From Calliopum simillimum (Eukaryota > Arthropoda > Insecta > Diptera > Lauxaniidae): DNA of 64,000 nt. Of the stretch, positions 1 through 11,887 are shown piece after piece. Below the pieces are notes generated by a model. The model saw nothing but the letters and a program-made list of their open reading frames with translations, ran no database searches and had not been told where the DNA came from. The position numbers and the translations under genes are program-made. The stretch spans positions 23,623,187 through 23,687,186 of the forward strand of contig OX638368.1 in NCBI GenBank assembly GCA_951812925.1, written 5' to 3'. Positions within the stretch are counted from its first letter, which is position 1. Every line of letters begins with the position of its first letter.

Positions 1-699
1 AAAGTTACTGCTGATTGATTAGGTGGTGGAACCCGCTTGTTGAATTTGCACTCAAAACGAGCTTACAAGTGCACTAACTTGTTGTCGTTTGTATGCATGT
101 GATTGTTATTTACACTATTGAACAACAAATTGCTGCAACGTGAGTTTTATTATGAAAATATTAAAGCGAATACTTTTAAGTAAACACTGTGTTGTTTTTA
201 ATTTGTAATTTTTAAGTTTTGAAATGCGTCAATGTTTTTATTATGCGCGCAATATGAGGGTTTGGCTATCAAAACGCAATATTTTCACTATTTTTTGTTT
301 CTTTTTTAATATTTTTTTTCCATTTTCCTTCTACTAACGAAGGAAGAAAATATTTATGACAAAAAAAAATTTTTTTTTTTTTGCATCTGAATTCAGACAG
401 GGAAATATGGACCACCGATCTATATTCTGATTTACTTTTAGATACATATCTCATCAGAATAAAAAAAAAAAGTTAAAAACTAAAAATAAACAAAAAGGGG
501 GTAAAAAAAATGTGTAGTGTTATATGGACCATATAGTCCATATTGCCCCATATGGCCATTTCTCAGGTGACGAACGTGACCGTGGTACACATTTAAAGTG
601 CAAAGAAAGTGGATGTAAAACATATTTTTATTTTAGTTTTTACTTAACGTAATAGCTCTTAGGTAGCACTATAATTAGTGCCAACGTTAATAGCAGGCG
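1..699. other. AT-rich non-coding sequence upstream of REPTOR
   Basis: No coding region or RNA gene is supported here. The stretch is AT-rich with poly-A and poly-T runs. It probably lies in a 5' intron or upstream region of REPTOR, because the exon holding the REPTOR start begins with a splice acceptor at 2431-2432. Any 5' non-coding exon has not been located. Confidence 0.5.
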
Positions 700-965
700 A
701 AGTCCTGGATACACGCAAAAAAAGACGCAGAAGGAACGTGACAAAAATAAAAGTAGTTTTCGTGCCTACTCAAAGAAAGTCAGAAACTAGTCAGAATTTT
801 TTAGTGCGACTATTTTCAGAATCTTATGCAATAATGTTACTTTATAATGTATTTTGTTTGATTCATATATCTTCTGTACTCTTCTTTGTTTTGATCATAA
901 TCTGAATCGATACGTGACAAAATGAACGTGACATTTTTTCCCCCATACAAATTTTAAATTGAAAA
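700..965 (+). repeat. Dispersed repeat, copy 1 (unoccupied form)
   Basis: About 240 bp match 44255-44486 plus 45717-45740 at high identity, including the stretch from ATAATGTTACTT to TCTGAATCGAT. Copy 2 is interrupted by a 1.23-kb insertion exactly where this copy reads ...CCCATACAAATTTT..., so this copy serves as the empty site. Short open frames inside (678-905 here, 44262-44444 there) are shared only because the DNA is shared, and I see no protein family in them. Confidence 0.75.
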
Positions 966-1659
966 TTTTATAAAAAACCGGGAGATATGGCAACTGTTTT
1001 GCTAAGCTTATACAAAACCGAAATTAAGAAAAGAAATTTTAAGGGAACTAAAACCGAATTTATCCTTTATTTAATTTGATACAAAAATTATTGAAAATAT
1101 GTTTTGTTTTCAATTTGAAAAAGTGATATGGCACCATATTATGGGTGATTTGGCACCCTAAGTGGCTTTTAAGTTTTTGTTGCCTGAATTTTTGCATGTT
1201 TACTTACAAGATGTATTGCTTTGTGCATAACTAAGTAGTAACCACCTTTCGTTTATTAATTTTCTTCTTTGAAAGCTTTGGTTGTGTTTTCCGCTTCAAG
1301 TTTTTCTTTTTCTACTGACCCACATTATCAGAAGTCGTGTTAGAATTCATGCCGTTTATTTTCTTGTGTTCGACTTAAAGTTTTCCAAAGTCGCTGGTAT
1401 ATGCGAGATTTCACTTGACACCTTTTCAGATTTTCCTTACATTTTTCTAAAACATTGAATCATTGAAGGTCCTAACTGACTAAAATTCTGGAATGACTGT
1501 AAGTTCAAGGGCTTCATATTTGTACCCCCAAATATCATATAACGTGCTAAGGGAAACGAATAAATATTTTCACATGCGCTCGTATTCTACCAAAAACCAC
1601 ATAAATCACATTCAATTCTGTTTATTTTGATATATGCAACAATAACTGTATCAAATACA

Positions 1660-1992
1660 AATACATGTTTATAAACATTATTTTTAAACATTGTTTTTAA
1701 ACATTGTTTTTAAACAGTTTTTAAACATTGTTTTTAAACATTGTTTATAAACATTGTTTTTAAACATTGTTTATAAAAATTGTTTATAAAAATTGTATAA
1801 TTTTTTGAAAACATTTTTAAATAAATATATTGCTTGCAAACATTGTTTATAAACATTGCTTATAAACATTGCTTATAAACATTGCTTATAAACATTGTTT
1901 ACAAACGTAGCTTATAAGCATTGTTTATAAACATTGCTTATAAACATTGTTTATAAACATTGCTTATAAACATTGTTTATAAACATTGCGTC
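1660..1992. repeat. Tandem repeat, about 13-14 bp unit (TAAACATTGTTTA-like)
   Basis: Roughly two dozen units of the form AAACATTGTTTATA or AAACATTGCTTATA run head to tail. The first half favours TTTTTAAACATTG and the second half alternates CTTATAAACATTG and TTTATAAACATTG, which suggests two rounds of local expansion. Each unit is partly palindromic (TAAACA/TGTTTA). It lies in the presumed 5' intron of REPTOR. Confidence 0.85.
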
Positions 1993-2432
1993 TAACCATT
2001 GTGAATTATTTCTGTTCCTGGCTTGTAAAATTTATAAACATTTTTTATGAACAGAATTTCAAAATATTGTTGCTAAGCCATGTTTATAGATAAACGTTTT
2101 AACGGAAAATTAGAAAAAAAAAAATTAAATAAAACAAATATAAATTTTGTTCAACAGTGTTATGATTGCGTTAAAAAAATATGCCATTTGCCGCATTGTA
2201 GGAAGAAACAGGAAATGTTGTCTCATGTTCGCGACAAGTGAGCTTTTTTTATGTTTTCTGCTTGTTCGAGATATCAGTAACCCAGCAAATTTATTCTTGA
2301 AAGAACAAATAGCAACTTTCCACACGTATTTATATCTGTATCTTTGGGTTTTTGTCTTAATATTTCATTAGTTTTTAATAAATTTCCTATCTCATCTAAC
2401 AATAAAATGTTTCTATTCTTGCTCTATTTCAG
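1993..2432 (+). other. Intronic sequence ending in the REPTOR acceptor
   Basis: AT-rich sequence with no supported gene. It ends in a pyrimidine-rich tract and the acceptor ATTTCAG at 2426-2432, directly before the exon that carries the REPTOR start codon. Confidence 0.5.
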
Positions 2433-2551
2433 TTAACTGCTCATCGCTAGTAACTGTGTTCCCGTACTCAGCTTGAGGTGGTCTTGGTACCACTTCAGCG
2501 CATACCAATTGCTGGCCATACAACAGCATCGCGGTAGATGCGTTTGATACA
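2433..2551 (+). other. REPTOR: 5' UTR part of first REPTOR coding exon
   Basis: It lies between a good acceptor (TATTTCAG, 2425-2432) and the start ATG at 2552. The bases before the start (GATACAATG) have A at -3, which suits fly initiation. The upstream non-coding exon was not found. Confidence 0.55.
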
Positions 2552-5500
2552 ATGACTGAAAATCAACTCTTTCCCATGTCGGCTGATTTATTCGACACCT
2601 CATCCAACAGCAATAACCCACTGAAATACGATTTGTATTCATTTGGTTTCAGCAACAATAGCAACAGCTCTATTGGTCTCTTTGGCAGCAATACACTGCA
2701 CACTTTGAGCCCACCACCGCCACAGGCTATACCAGCAACCAGTTCGCCATCATCACCGCCCACAACAAATACGCCAACGTATCAGAGTCCTGGCAGCAAC
2801 GGTCTCAGCAATCTTATGCTGACCAATGCTATAACAATTCCTCGGAGCAACAATCCCAACCAAAGTCATCATTCGTCATATCTAGACGATACAACAACAC
2901 GCTATCATCCAAGCCCAAGTCCACAGAATCATCATCATCCCCATCAACATCCTCACCATATGATGGCCGCTCACCATCAACAGCAACAGCGTCTTATGGC
3001 TGATTTGTCAGATTATGGTTTGGATGCATTGGATACGTCCTCTTTGTCGCCAACGCTACTGCAGGATGTCAGCTTGAGCGCTGCCTCGCCGCTGAATAGC
3101 TCGTCGCAGCACAGCATCACACCCAATGGTAACGCATCAACTGGTTTCTATACAAATGACGCTTCACCTGTCAGCAACAGCGCCGACAGCAGCATTGTTG
3201 GCAGCGCAAACAATGTTGAATCCGTGCAGAGCGTTTCCGATGTACTGACACTAAATGCCGCTGGCGGCAATAATGGCGATGATGCCAACAATACTCTTAT
3301 CTATGAAGTTACTCCGAATTCCAATAGCATGTGGAGTGATATTGGTAGCGCCATTATAACTACGAAAAATGAACCCTTCAACATTGAGGATGATTACATA
3401 TTTCCCAATGATAAATCTGACATACAAGCGAGTGGTTTCACCGATCTTAACGATGCTAATTTGCTTGAGGTTATTGGGAACATTGATGATTTCTTACCAA
3501 CGACCACGGCATCAAATACTGGCTATCTTTTGTCCCCACAGAGCACAAGCAGCTTGCAGCAATTGACAAGTCCTGAGGTTTCACCAAGTGGTCCACCAAT
3601 GCAATTATTGCAACAGCAATTGCAGCAGCAACATGCTCACTCACCCAACGAAGGTGGTGGTGGTCTACTACAACAAACATCGCACAATTCACCAAGGCAT
3701 AATCAGCAGCAGCTGCATCAGAGTAGTGGCGGTGCGATGCACCACACTCATCATCATCATAGTTCCTCTAGTCCATACGAAATTTACCATAGCACTCCAA
3801 ATAAGCCACAAATGAGCAACTCAGCGTCGACAACATTTTCGCCAGGCAGTCAGGTGAGTTGATGAAAAGGACGAGTGTGTTAAAAAATGGCGGTAGGAAA
3901 TAACTCCCATTTACTTAAACCATTTCGATTTGACTTTAAAATGACCACGCAACTGTTAACTTAAGCAAACAAACTCTCATATGAAACCATATCTGCGTTT
4001 TTTATCTTCAGTTCATATTCCTTTGTGCTTACCCTATCTATATACCAATTTCATAAAAATCGGTGCAGCGGTTTAGCCGTGAGAGCGTTTTTTCTATTAA
4101 GGGGCGTGCCACCGTCCACTTTAAAAAAAAAGTAAAATTTTGTGCACTGCTCCTCACTGGGCTTAACCGATTTCGTTTGCCTATTTATATACAGCGTTAA
4201 ACCTATCCCCATACCAAATTTCATAAAAATTTATGCCGTAGTTTCGCCGTGAGAGCGTTTTTTCCATTTAAGGGCGTGGCACCGCCCACTTAAAAATATA
4301 ATGGCCATGTTATCTCAAGTGTTAACTCTATCTCCATACCTAATTAAATTTTCATAAAAATCCATGCAATGGTTTAGTCGTGAGAGCTTTTTTTCCATTA
4401 AGGGGCGTGGTACCGCCCACTTTAAAAGAAGGAAAAATGAAATATCGCCCACCGCATAGAGGGCTTTATAGCGTTAGTGGACGTTATTTCACAGAGCTAT
4501 AAAAAAAATCCTTACTAATACCACTTTGATTGCAGTCCTCACATTCACCACTACTGATCAACTCTATAACGCCACCGCCGCCACCGCATGCCAATCGCTC
4601 GCAATACCAACAGAACGTCGTCAAATCGCGCAACATGCAAGAGATGCTGAAAAAAGAATTCTCCATGTCACCGGATCGCAGCAGCACAACACTACTTGGA
4701 CAATCCGTCCCTGGTTCGCACATAATACTTTCGGGCAGTGCGCTGAGTCCAAGTAGTGGTAGTAGCGGTTTTGGCAGCGCTACCGGTGGCAGTGTACGCA
4801 AATCGTTTAGCTATCAAAATGATGTCTCTGTATCTCGACTCTCGTCATCAGCACCCACACATTTGGGTATCGAAACTATTTGGATGCGGCGTGAACCGCG
4901 TCAGCATTTACTATCAACTGGATCTTTAGCCGAAGCCGAATCATTTTCATCAATCAGCACGGGTAGTGTACTCTCACCGGATGGTATTGACTTTTCGCAA
5001 GATGATGATGATGATGGATCTTCAGATTATAACAGTGATCACTATGATGATTTTTCTAGTGATGGTATGTATTAAATTTAATTTATTTACTCGTAACATC
5101 AAAACCAAAAGTTTTTATGTTTTTTTTCACTTTCACCACATCAGGCTCCGATAATGAAGATGATCATCGCACATCAACACCCAGTCAATTATCATCGAGT
5201 AAAGGCAAAGAACGCTACTTCTGGCAGTACAATGTACAGGCTAAGGGTCCAAAAGGCAAGCGCTTAGTTTTTCAATCAAAACTTGAAGATCCACACGTGT
5301 TGAATGAAGTCACTGATCCAGTTTTTAGTCCAAATTGTTCCGTACGCGGAATAAAGGTATTTAAAGTAAATACAACCAATTTCGTTAAGTACGATTATAT
5401 GGCTACATTCAATTAAAATTTGCAATAAACAAAATTAATTGTTTGGAGTTGAAGTTTGTGGTACAAATTTGTATTAATCAGAGTATTTTGCTTTTAACTT

Positions 5501-8137
5501 ACAGCACAGCGGCAAAGCGCGCAAGGGTGATGGTAACGATTTAACACCAAATCCGCGCAAGCTGCACAGCATTGGTAAAGAACTGGATAAACTGAGTCGC
5601 ACGATCAATGATATGACACCAGTATCGGAATTACCATTTAATGTACGTCCCAAGTCGCGTAAAGAGAAAAATAAGTTGGCATCACGTGCGTGTCGCCTCA
5701 AGAAGAAGGCACAACATGAGGCAAATAAGATAAAACTTTTTGGACTGGAAATCGAGCATAGTAAGTATTGTTTTTGAATTTAAATTAAGTGTTGAATATA
5801 AGGTCTTATAAATGATTTTATAATATGCACTTTGTATTGAAAAAACAATGTACGGGCTTTACATCAACCTCTTCATTAAATTCCAATTTTCCGTTCATAT
5901 AGTATTCCTTTGTTTTTATTTTGGAAAGGTGAATGTATAAGAAGGTTAAATCAGAACTATGAGAAGGATCACTTTTCATTGTTATCTCGCCTCGAAGTGA
6001 ACATAAAGGTCGACATTTTTAGGCTGGATTTATGGTTTAAATAACACTAAATTCCGTAGATATTGTAGCTTAGAAGTAAAATTTATGCATTTTGAAATCA
6101 TTAATCAATGCTCATAAATCCATTACAATTTTTGCATTGAAGTTTTGAACAAATCTACTATAGAGTTAAAGTGGTCGGTAATAGCTTAATATTTCTGTAT
6201 TTTAAATCAATTTTCTCGGAATTACAATACCCATGATAAATTCTTTTTGTAGCTTTTTTGGCTCGTCTACAAAAAGTAAAATATTATAACAAACAAAAAC
6301 AATTTTTCATGGGTATTATAATTCCGAGAAATCTGCAAAATATTGTGTTTGTTGTAGACGCCAAAATTCTACGCTGACTCAGTAAAAAAAAAAGTTCTTA
6401 GTTGTTTTGATTCTCTCGTTATAAACTTACTGTACCGTCTTTTACAGACCTCTAATACATAATAATGTTTTGTTCCTCACGTGACAAAATCAAATAATTA
6501 AAAATAAAACAGTTAAAATCTATAAAATCATGATTTTTCATATTGGTTTCACTTGCTACCAAACATGATCTTCAGTAGGAATTATGCCGGCATAGATTCT
6601 GGTTTCAAGGTCTTACTGAAACTACAAGTTATGCCTCCTCATAGAGTCAGTCAACTGAGGATGTTATATGTTGACAAATGAAACTATTATTCGAAAAAGA
6701 ATACGCATTTCAATTTATTGCAATTTCATTCAAATGATTTGTTGGTACCCTGTAGAATCGGCGGAGACAACTGCCGCAATAGTCCCATCTTTGGTCTAGT
6801 TATTTTGTAAGTAGACCAAAACGGACCACACCTAAAACTAGACTTAATTCAGTTAAATTATCAATTGTACCAAAAATGGTCCAAATATAATGCAAAGTCG
6901 GTCATTTGTACAATATCAAAAATGGTCCAAACGTAATGCATAATCTGTCATTAGTACCAAAAGTGATCCAATTGTGTATCGATTGTATCAGTGAAATTAT
7001 AACGTTACTGACTAGGAACTGTTTGGCAGTTCGTCAAATAGGAAGAAGAGCAAACGATAGTGTATCGGTCTAATTACTTGCGCTGCGTGGAGAGACCCGG
7101 GTCAAATCATCCACTCGGTGATTTACAAAACCAATTTTAAAATTTCCATTGATTTGTACACAATTTGTCTGAAGAGTCTTCGTATCGGAAAATGACACAT
7201 GTGTCCAATATATCCGACGTAATAAATAATAATAAAATTTTATAAAAAAAATTTTATCCGCACTGAGATTTGAACCCGGAACATATTGCTCAGATATATA
7301 TAACAAAGTCTTGAGCACATTCGTCTATGAAATCTGTTGATGTTTTTATATAAAATTTGTGTATTATATTAAATTCTTTGAAATTTATAAATAACATAAA
7401 AAAAATTGGCCTTTTACTGGTCCGAATGTAAAGCATAAAGAGACAATTGATCTTTTTCTGGTCTTAATGTAATGCATAAGGAGACAATTGGTTACGTCCA
7501 ATGATAAACAATACAAAACGTAAATAAAACTTAACATGTGATGTGACCAGAACTTGGACTAGTCGGTCGCCCCCATAGAGTAGTTTACAAACTAGTTTTG
7601 GAATAGTCCGTGGTCCAGCAGGGTACATACAAGATAGAAATCAAGACACATAAAAAATCAGATAATTTTTCTTTCTGCGCTCATAATGCAGATAAAGAAT
7701 TTTGGTATTATGTAGTAGTCGTTTGTTTTTCTTCAATTTCGGAAAAATACCTGATATGTACATTTATTTATTTCAGCATTTTATATCATTTAATTCAATT
7801 TTAATTGAACGTTTTTCTTTTCCAATTTACAGGAAGACTATTGACTGGTATTGCTGAAATAAAACAAGCTTTAGCAATTAAATATCACAATCGAAATGTT
7901 GGTGAATCAACTGATGAGGTGGATCAACAAATTGAGATGATGTATAAAACGGCCATAAGTAAGTGACTTATTATCATTTGAAATATGAAAATTGCTTAAC
8001 GAAACATTGTATTTCTTTTAACTTTTACAGCAGGCATACGTATTGCCGGTGGCACAACAGATTTTGTTAATAAAGTTTTGGATAAAATAAAAAGTGGTGT
8101 ACCAAATGGTGGTCTTGAAGAATTGAAAAGTCCCTAG
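2552..8137 (+). CDS. REPTOR: REPTOR, CREBRF-family bZIP transcription factor
   Basis: Exons read from splice signals: 2552-3853, 4536-5064, 5145-5356, 5505-5760, 7833-7958, 8031-8137. They join in frame to 843 codons ending in TAG at 8135-8137, and every intron is GT...AG. In sequence: residues 1-610 are low-complexity, rich in Ser, Asn, Gln and His (a poly-His/Gln stretch near 120-150, a DDDDD run near 600), typical of an activation region. The block [20 protein letters not shown] (about 632-651) is the CREBRF-family signature. A bZIP basic region ([21 protein letters not shown], about 729-749) is followed by a short leucine-zipper-like helix to about 790. Known for the family: REPTOR is held in the cytoplasm by TORC1 phosphorylation, enters the nucleus when TOR falls, and with REPTOR-BP drives the transcriptional response to starvation. 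The match to REPTOR (CG13624) is by recognition, not by search. Confidence 0.93.
3854..4535 (+). repeat. REPTOR intron 1 with three diverged direct repeats
   Basis: Three copies of a roughly 75-bp module (about 4047-4124, 4214-4290, 4350-4424) each read TTTCATAAAAAT..GGTTT(A/C)G(C/T)CGTGAGAGCG, a T-run, then a GGGCGTGG(C/T)ACCGCCCACTT palindrome. This GGCGTGGCACC-type motif recurs at 28310, 51520 and 45895 within Helentron-like repeats, so this intron probably holds a degenerate relative. Confidence 0.65.
6205..6350. repeat. Small foldback element
   Basis: The left arm (TTTCTCGGAATTACAATACCCATGA, from about 6212, middle part quoted) is mirrored by TCATGGGTATTATAATTCCGAGAAA ending near 6341, with an AT-rich loop. 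A related pair (TTTTCTGGGAACTACAACAATCA, TGATTGTTGCAGTTCCGAGAA) occurs at about 50395-50525. It is probably a MITE family. Confidence 0.6.
6745..7625. mobile_element. Possible degenerate DNA element with GTACCCTG ends
   Basis: The ends GTACCCTGTAGAA (left) and CCAGCAGGGTAC (right) are inverted, but the arms are diverged. Inside, a motif like TGGTCCAAATATAATGCA recurs several times (6890-6970, 7415-7500). Around 7255-7320 (- strand) is a tRNA-like B box (GGGTTCAAATC). No clear target duplication was found, so the boundaries are tentative. Confidence 0.3.
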
Positions 8138-8389
8138 GGATGAGTTAAAAAGTGCACCACGCTGGCGCACGTTAGTTTGGCGATATTAGAGGAAGCAAAA
8201 GAGGTAGTAAAAACACGACGCATGGCAAAAGTGAATGAGGAAGAAAATGATGTTGATGAGCATGAGAATGAAGAGGACGATGGCAATGGAGGCGGCAATG
8301 ACGTTGATAAGGGTGATTGCGCTGATGAAGATGACGACGGCGACGACGACGATGAAGAAGTGGTGAAACTGGCTTGTATCGAAACGTAA
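8138..8389 (+). other. REPTOR 3' UTR start holding an in-frame acidic open stretch
   Basis: After the REPTOR stop (TAG, 8135) comes GGA and a second in-frame stop (TGA, 8141). From 8144 to 8386 the same frame is then open for 81 codons. The encoded stretch is strongly acidic (many GAN codons; D/E runs at 8260-8360) and has no ATG until 8221. It could be untranslated low-complexity sequence, an extension reached by alternative splicing or readthrough, or a former C-terminus cut off by new stops. Confidence 0.4.
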
Positions 8390-11226
8390 AAGAATGTAAA
8401 GTTTTATATTTTCGTTTGTTATTGTTTTGGCTGATATGTAGCAGTAGATGGGACATTTTTTTTCTGCAAACTATAATGTAAAGAAAGAGGCAAGGTTTTT
8501 TTATTTTCTATTTCTAAACTTATAAATGTAGAAACACGCATAGATTGTAGTAACTATAAGAGGAGTAAGTTGATTTTATTACTATTTTTTTTTTTTTTGG
8601 AAAAACATACATTTATACAAGTTAGAAGAAAAGCTACCTGTTTTACCTGCTTAAATTCTAAGAGTTTTTTTTTTTACTACTTTATGTTAATGTTGAATGA
8701 AACGAAATTTTTTTTTTAAAAAAAACAGTTACGCGTGTTGAGTTTTAAACATAAATATATAGTATGAGTATATGATTATTTCTTAAAAATGTTTGTCATG
8801 AAGTTATTTTATGTTGCTTAATATATATTTTTCTTTTTTATACATACATATTACCTTTTTTTAAGCTGTTATAATACGCATATATATTAATTATTTTTAT
8901 GTTTAATGTAAATTTTGTTGTAGGTACTATATTTTTTTTTTTAAATTATTTGATAAATTTTTTGTGCGTTTTTTAAATTGCTGTTAATTTAACAAAAAAA
9001 AAAAAAAAAAAAAAAAAAATTGACATTGGGAAACAAATTTTGCAGTTGAAATGATTTTTTTTTTTTTAATTATGAATATATTGTGCAAATGTCACACCAC
9101 TAACAATATCTCTGAGATTTTTAACAAATTTAATGTTTGTTCTTGTTTTTCTCAGTTAAAATCCCTTTAATCCAATCTATAAATATCTGCATGAGATGTA
9201 TTTAAAATGTATGTACTACTTCCTTAGTGTGAACAAATGAAAAATATTATAAAAATTGTGCGAAGCACAACAGTTTTCTTTGCATTAAGTTTCTTTGTTG
9301 TGAAGAACTAATCTGTGTGCTTAAAATTTTAAATATTTTTCCTAACATATACAAATTGTGATAATTTAAAAAAGACTTAATTAGATCTGTTTATTTTGAA
9401 AAAATTGTCTGTTCGTTGAAGCGAAAATGGCCAGTCTTATTTGTACGTACATATGGCTGATTGTTTTTAAGAGGAATGTGAAAATTTGGTTAAAAAAGTG
9501 ATATGTACTCAAAATTGACTTATTGTTTAATAAATCTCTTTGATTTAAACCTCTTCAATTACACAGTCCTACAATGGCTTTTCATTTCATTTGGAATTTT
9601 TCTATCACGCCAAGATACTAAGATATTCTCTTCCAAAGTACAGATATCGCTGTTTCAGATAGCCATAATCTTAATAATTAAACTTTATCTTCCAAAGTTT
9701 CCAATCGGGTCATTACTTTTCCTGTTATCAATAATAATTTAATGGAATTGTGATACCTATACTTCAATGGATTATAACTCGAAAAGTAAGGATCCAATTG
9801 GAGAACTAAAAACGTAAAGTTTTAGAAGAAGTTCTTGGCTAATCGATGCATTTGGCTAAAATAAATTACGCTTTTTTCTGGAAGTGCGCCATATGCCTGA
9901 ATATAAAGGTTTCTGCAAGAAAAATCCACGTTCAGATTTCTAAATAAAAGGTTTCCAACACCCGTCATTAGTTGAAAAAATTGAGAATGGAGAAAAATTT
10001 GTAAATTTGCATTCCTGTGTTAAAAACTTGTTTGTGCTGAAGAAAGTTTAAGAAAAGTAATAAATCGGTCTTTTCGGAAACCTTATAAGTCATATAAATG
10101 GAATTTTTCAGGAATCGATAACTGATTTATTAACAAATAAACGAGTTTTGAAGATCTCTTTTGGCTGAATTTGTAATTCGTGTTTTAAAAGATTGAAATG
10201 TCGAAAAATCTTCATGATTTATTGATATTAATATTGAAAAAACCCTGAAAAACTGTCCACAGTGGTTAGTGGTTATAATTTTATTGTACATCTAAAGTAG
10301 TCTTTCCGTGAAATAAAAGCCGAACTTTATTCATTTCTAACAAAACGTTAGACATTTCATTTTATGACATATATTATTGAATTATTCCATTTTCTATGAT
10401 CTTCAAATTACGTTGCATTGTTTGAAAGTAATGTGTTGACTAGCGTGGCATTTACCCAGAATACGTTTGAAGCAAGAAAAATATGTTTGAAAAAAATGTG
10501 ACTTAAGAGGTTTCTGAAATGACCGATTCAAATAAAAAATTAGATATTTTGAGTGATAAATATTTAGAAAATTCTTTAAAATTAACATTTTTTCAAACAA
10601 ACATCTTAAAAAAAAAACACCCTGAAGAAAATAACTTAACAAACTATTTGAGAAATATCTTAAAATAAAATGCTTACAAATTAATATTTTGTGAAAAGAA
10701 GTACTTACAAACGATTGAAAAGAAAAGTTAAAAGTTGATACCAAATACTAACTTCAACAGAATAAAAAGAATTCTCTGAAAACGAAATATCAGAGAATAA
10801 ACTTTAAAATAAAAAATCTTACAATAAAAAAAACCTTAATAGAAATCTTGAAAAAAGTAAAAATCATGGAAAAACAAGCATTGTTTGATTTTGTAAAAAT
10901 TTTAGTAAAAAGATCTTGAAAATATGTTTAAACAACTTGTAATAAATTTTTTTAGGTTAAAATTCGGAATAAATTTCTAAAGAACAAAATCATCATGCAA
11001 GAAATTATAAAAATCCGCAAAAACAGATTAAACGCTAAACTGATTGGAAAGTTATAGCTAAAAATTATTTTTAAAAGCAGTTCCTCAAATTTAATTTTCA
11101 AAAAATATTATTATTGAAGTTAATTTCATTCCAAAATATTTTCCTTATGAAAAATCCCAGCTGACTTAGTAAGCTAATCAAATCTGTACTTAGATTTTCA
11201 TACTTTTTAACACAAGTTTTCATAAC
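8390..11226. other. AT-rich sequence: REPTOR 3' UTR and intergenic DNA
   Basis: Very AT-rich with homopolymer runs (for example a long A-run at 8994-9019). The REPTOR 3' UTR must extend into it, but I could not choose a polyadenylation site. No other gene, RNA or bounded repeat is supported. Confidence 0.5.
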
Positions 11227-11887
11227 ACTGGGCAACAATGATCTTGCGGCGTAGATTTTCGGAGTCAATTTCGAGTAATCATGATCTATTAATTACGAAA
11301 ATAATATTCAGATTCAACGAATTGGCTCCAGTTCTCCAGATATCGTTGCTTAAAGTTTCTAAAAATCTGTTTTGAGGCATTTTTGAGGTTGTATCATACT
11401 TACAGTGAATTGTGTCATTAATTTTTGCTAATGGCATCTGATAGCCATTAGCTTCCTCATTAAACCTTGCCTTTAACTTTTCCGATTATATCCTTACTTT
11501 CCCAGCTGTCATCCATTGAATTAAAGGTATTTTAACTCCATACAAAAGTTTCAAAATATGCTTTTAGTCTTTGTATGGTGTTGAAATACATATGCTTAAC
11601 GAACGATTATTCGGAAAGTAAGGATTTAATTGAAAAATTTGAAAGTCAAGCTTAATGAAAAATGTTATGAATATCCAATGCCATTAACGAAAATTAATTA
11701 CACTGTTTACTGTAAGTGTGATCCTAAAAATGCCTCAATACTACAGCTATTTTTGCAACTTTAAGCAATTTTATCTTGAGAACTAGAGTCAATTCAAACA
11801 AACAAATTATACTTAAAAACCTTAGTGATCCTGGATTAACTTCAAAAACTAGAGCCGCTGGTTAAAAAAAATGTTTTGTGGCCCTGT
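11227..11887. mobile_element. Foldback DNA element, about 0.66 kb
   Basis: The ends CACTGGGCAACAA and TTGTGGCCCTGTG are inverted. Longer arms pair internally, for example GAGGCATTTTTGAGG (11373) with CCTAAAAATGCCTCA (11722), GCTAATGGCAT (11428) with ATGCCATTAACG (11680), and TCCTTACTTTCC (11490) with GGAAAGTAAGGAT (11615). Arms are about 80% similar by eye. No target duplication is convincing, so the superfamily is undecided. Confidence 0.65.

Larger units (their letters stand above)
5761..7832 (+). other. REPTOR intron 4 (2.07 kb) with mobile-element relics
   Basis: No exon is seen inside. It holds a small foldback (6205-6350) and a possible diverged element with GTACCCTG ends (6745-7625), both described separately. 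The rest is AT-rich. Confidence 0.55.

Noticed and set aside
2563..3695. Several frames in other phases or antisense within REPTOR exon 1
   Set aside because: Shadows of the CAG/CAT/AGC-rich coding exon.
8172..8456. His/Arg-rich frame antisense to the REPTOR 3' UTR
   Set aside because: It is the reverse of the GAN-rich acidic stretch; no independent support.
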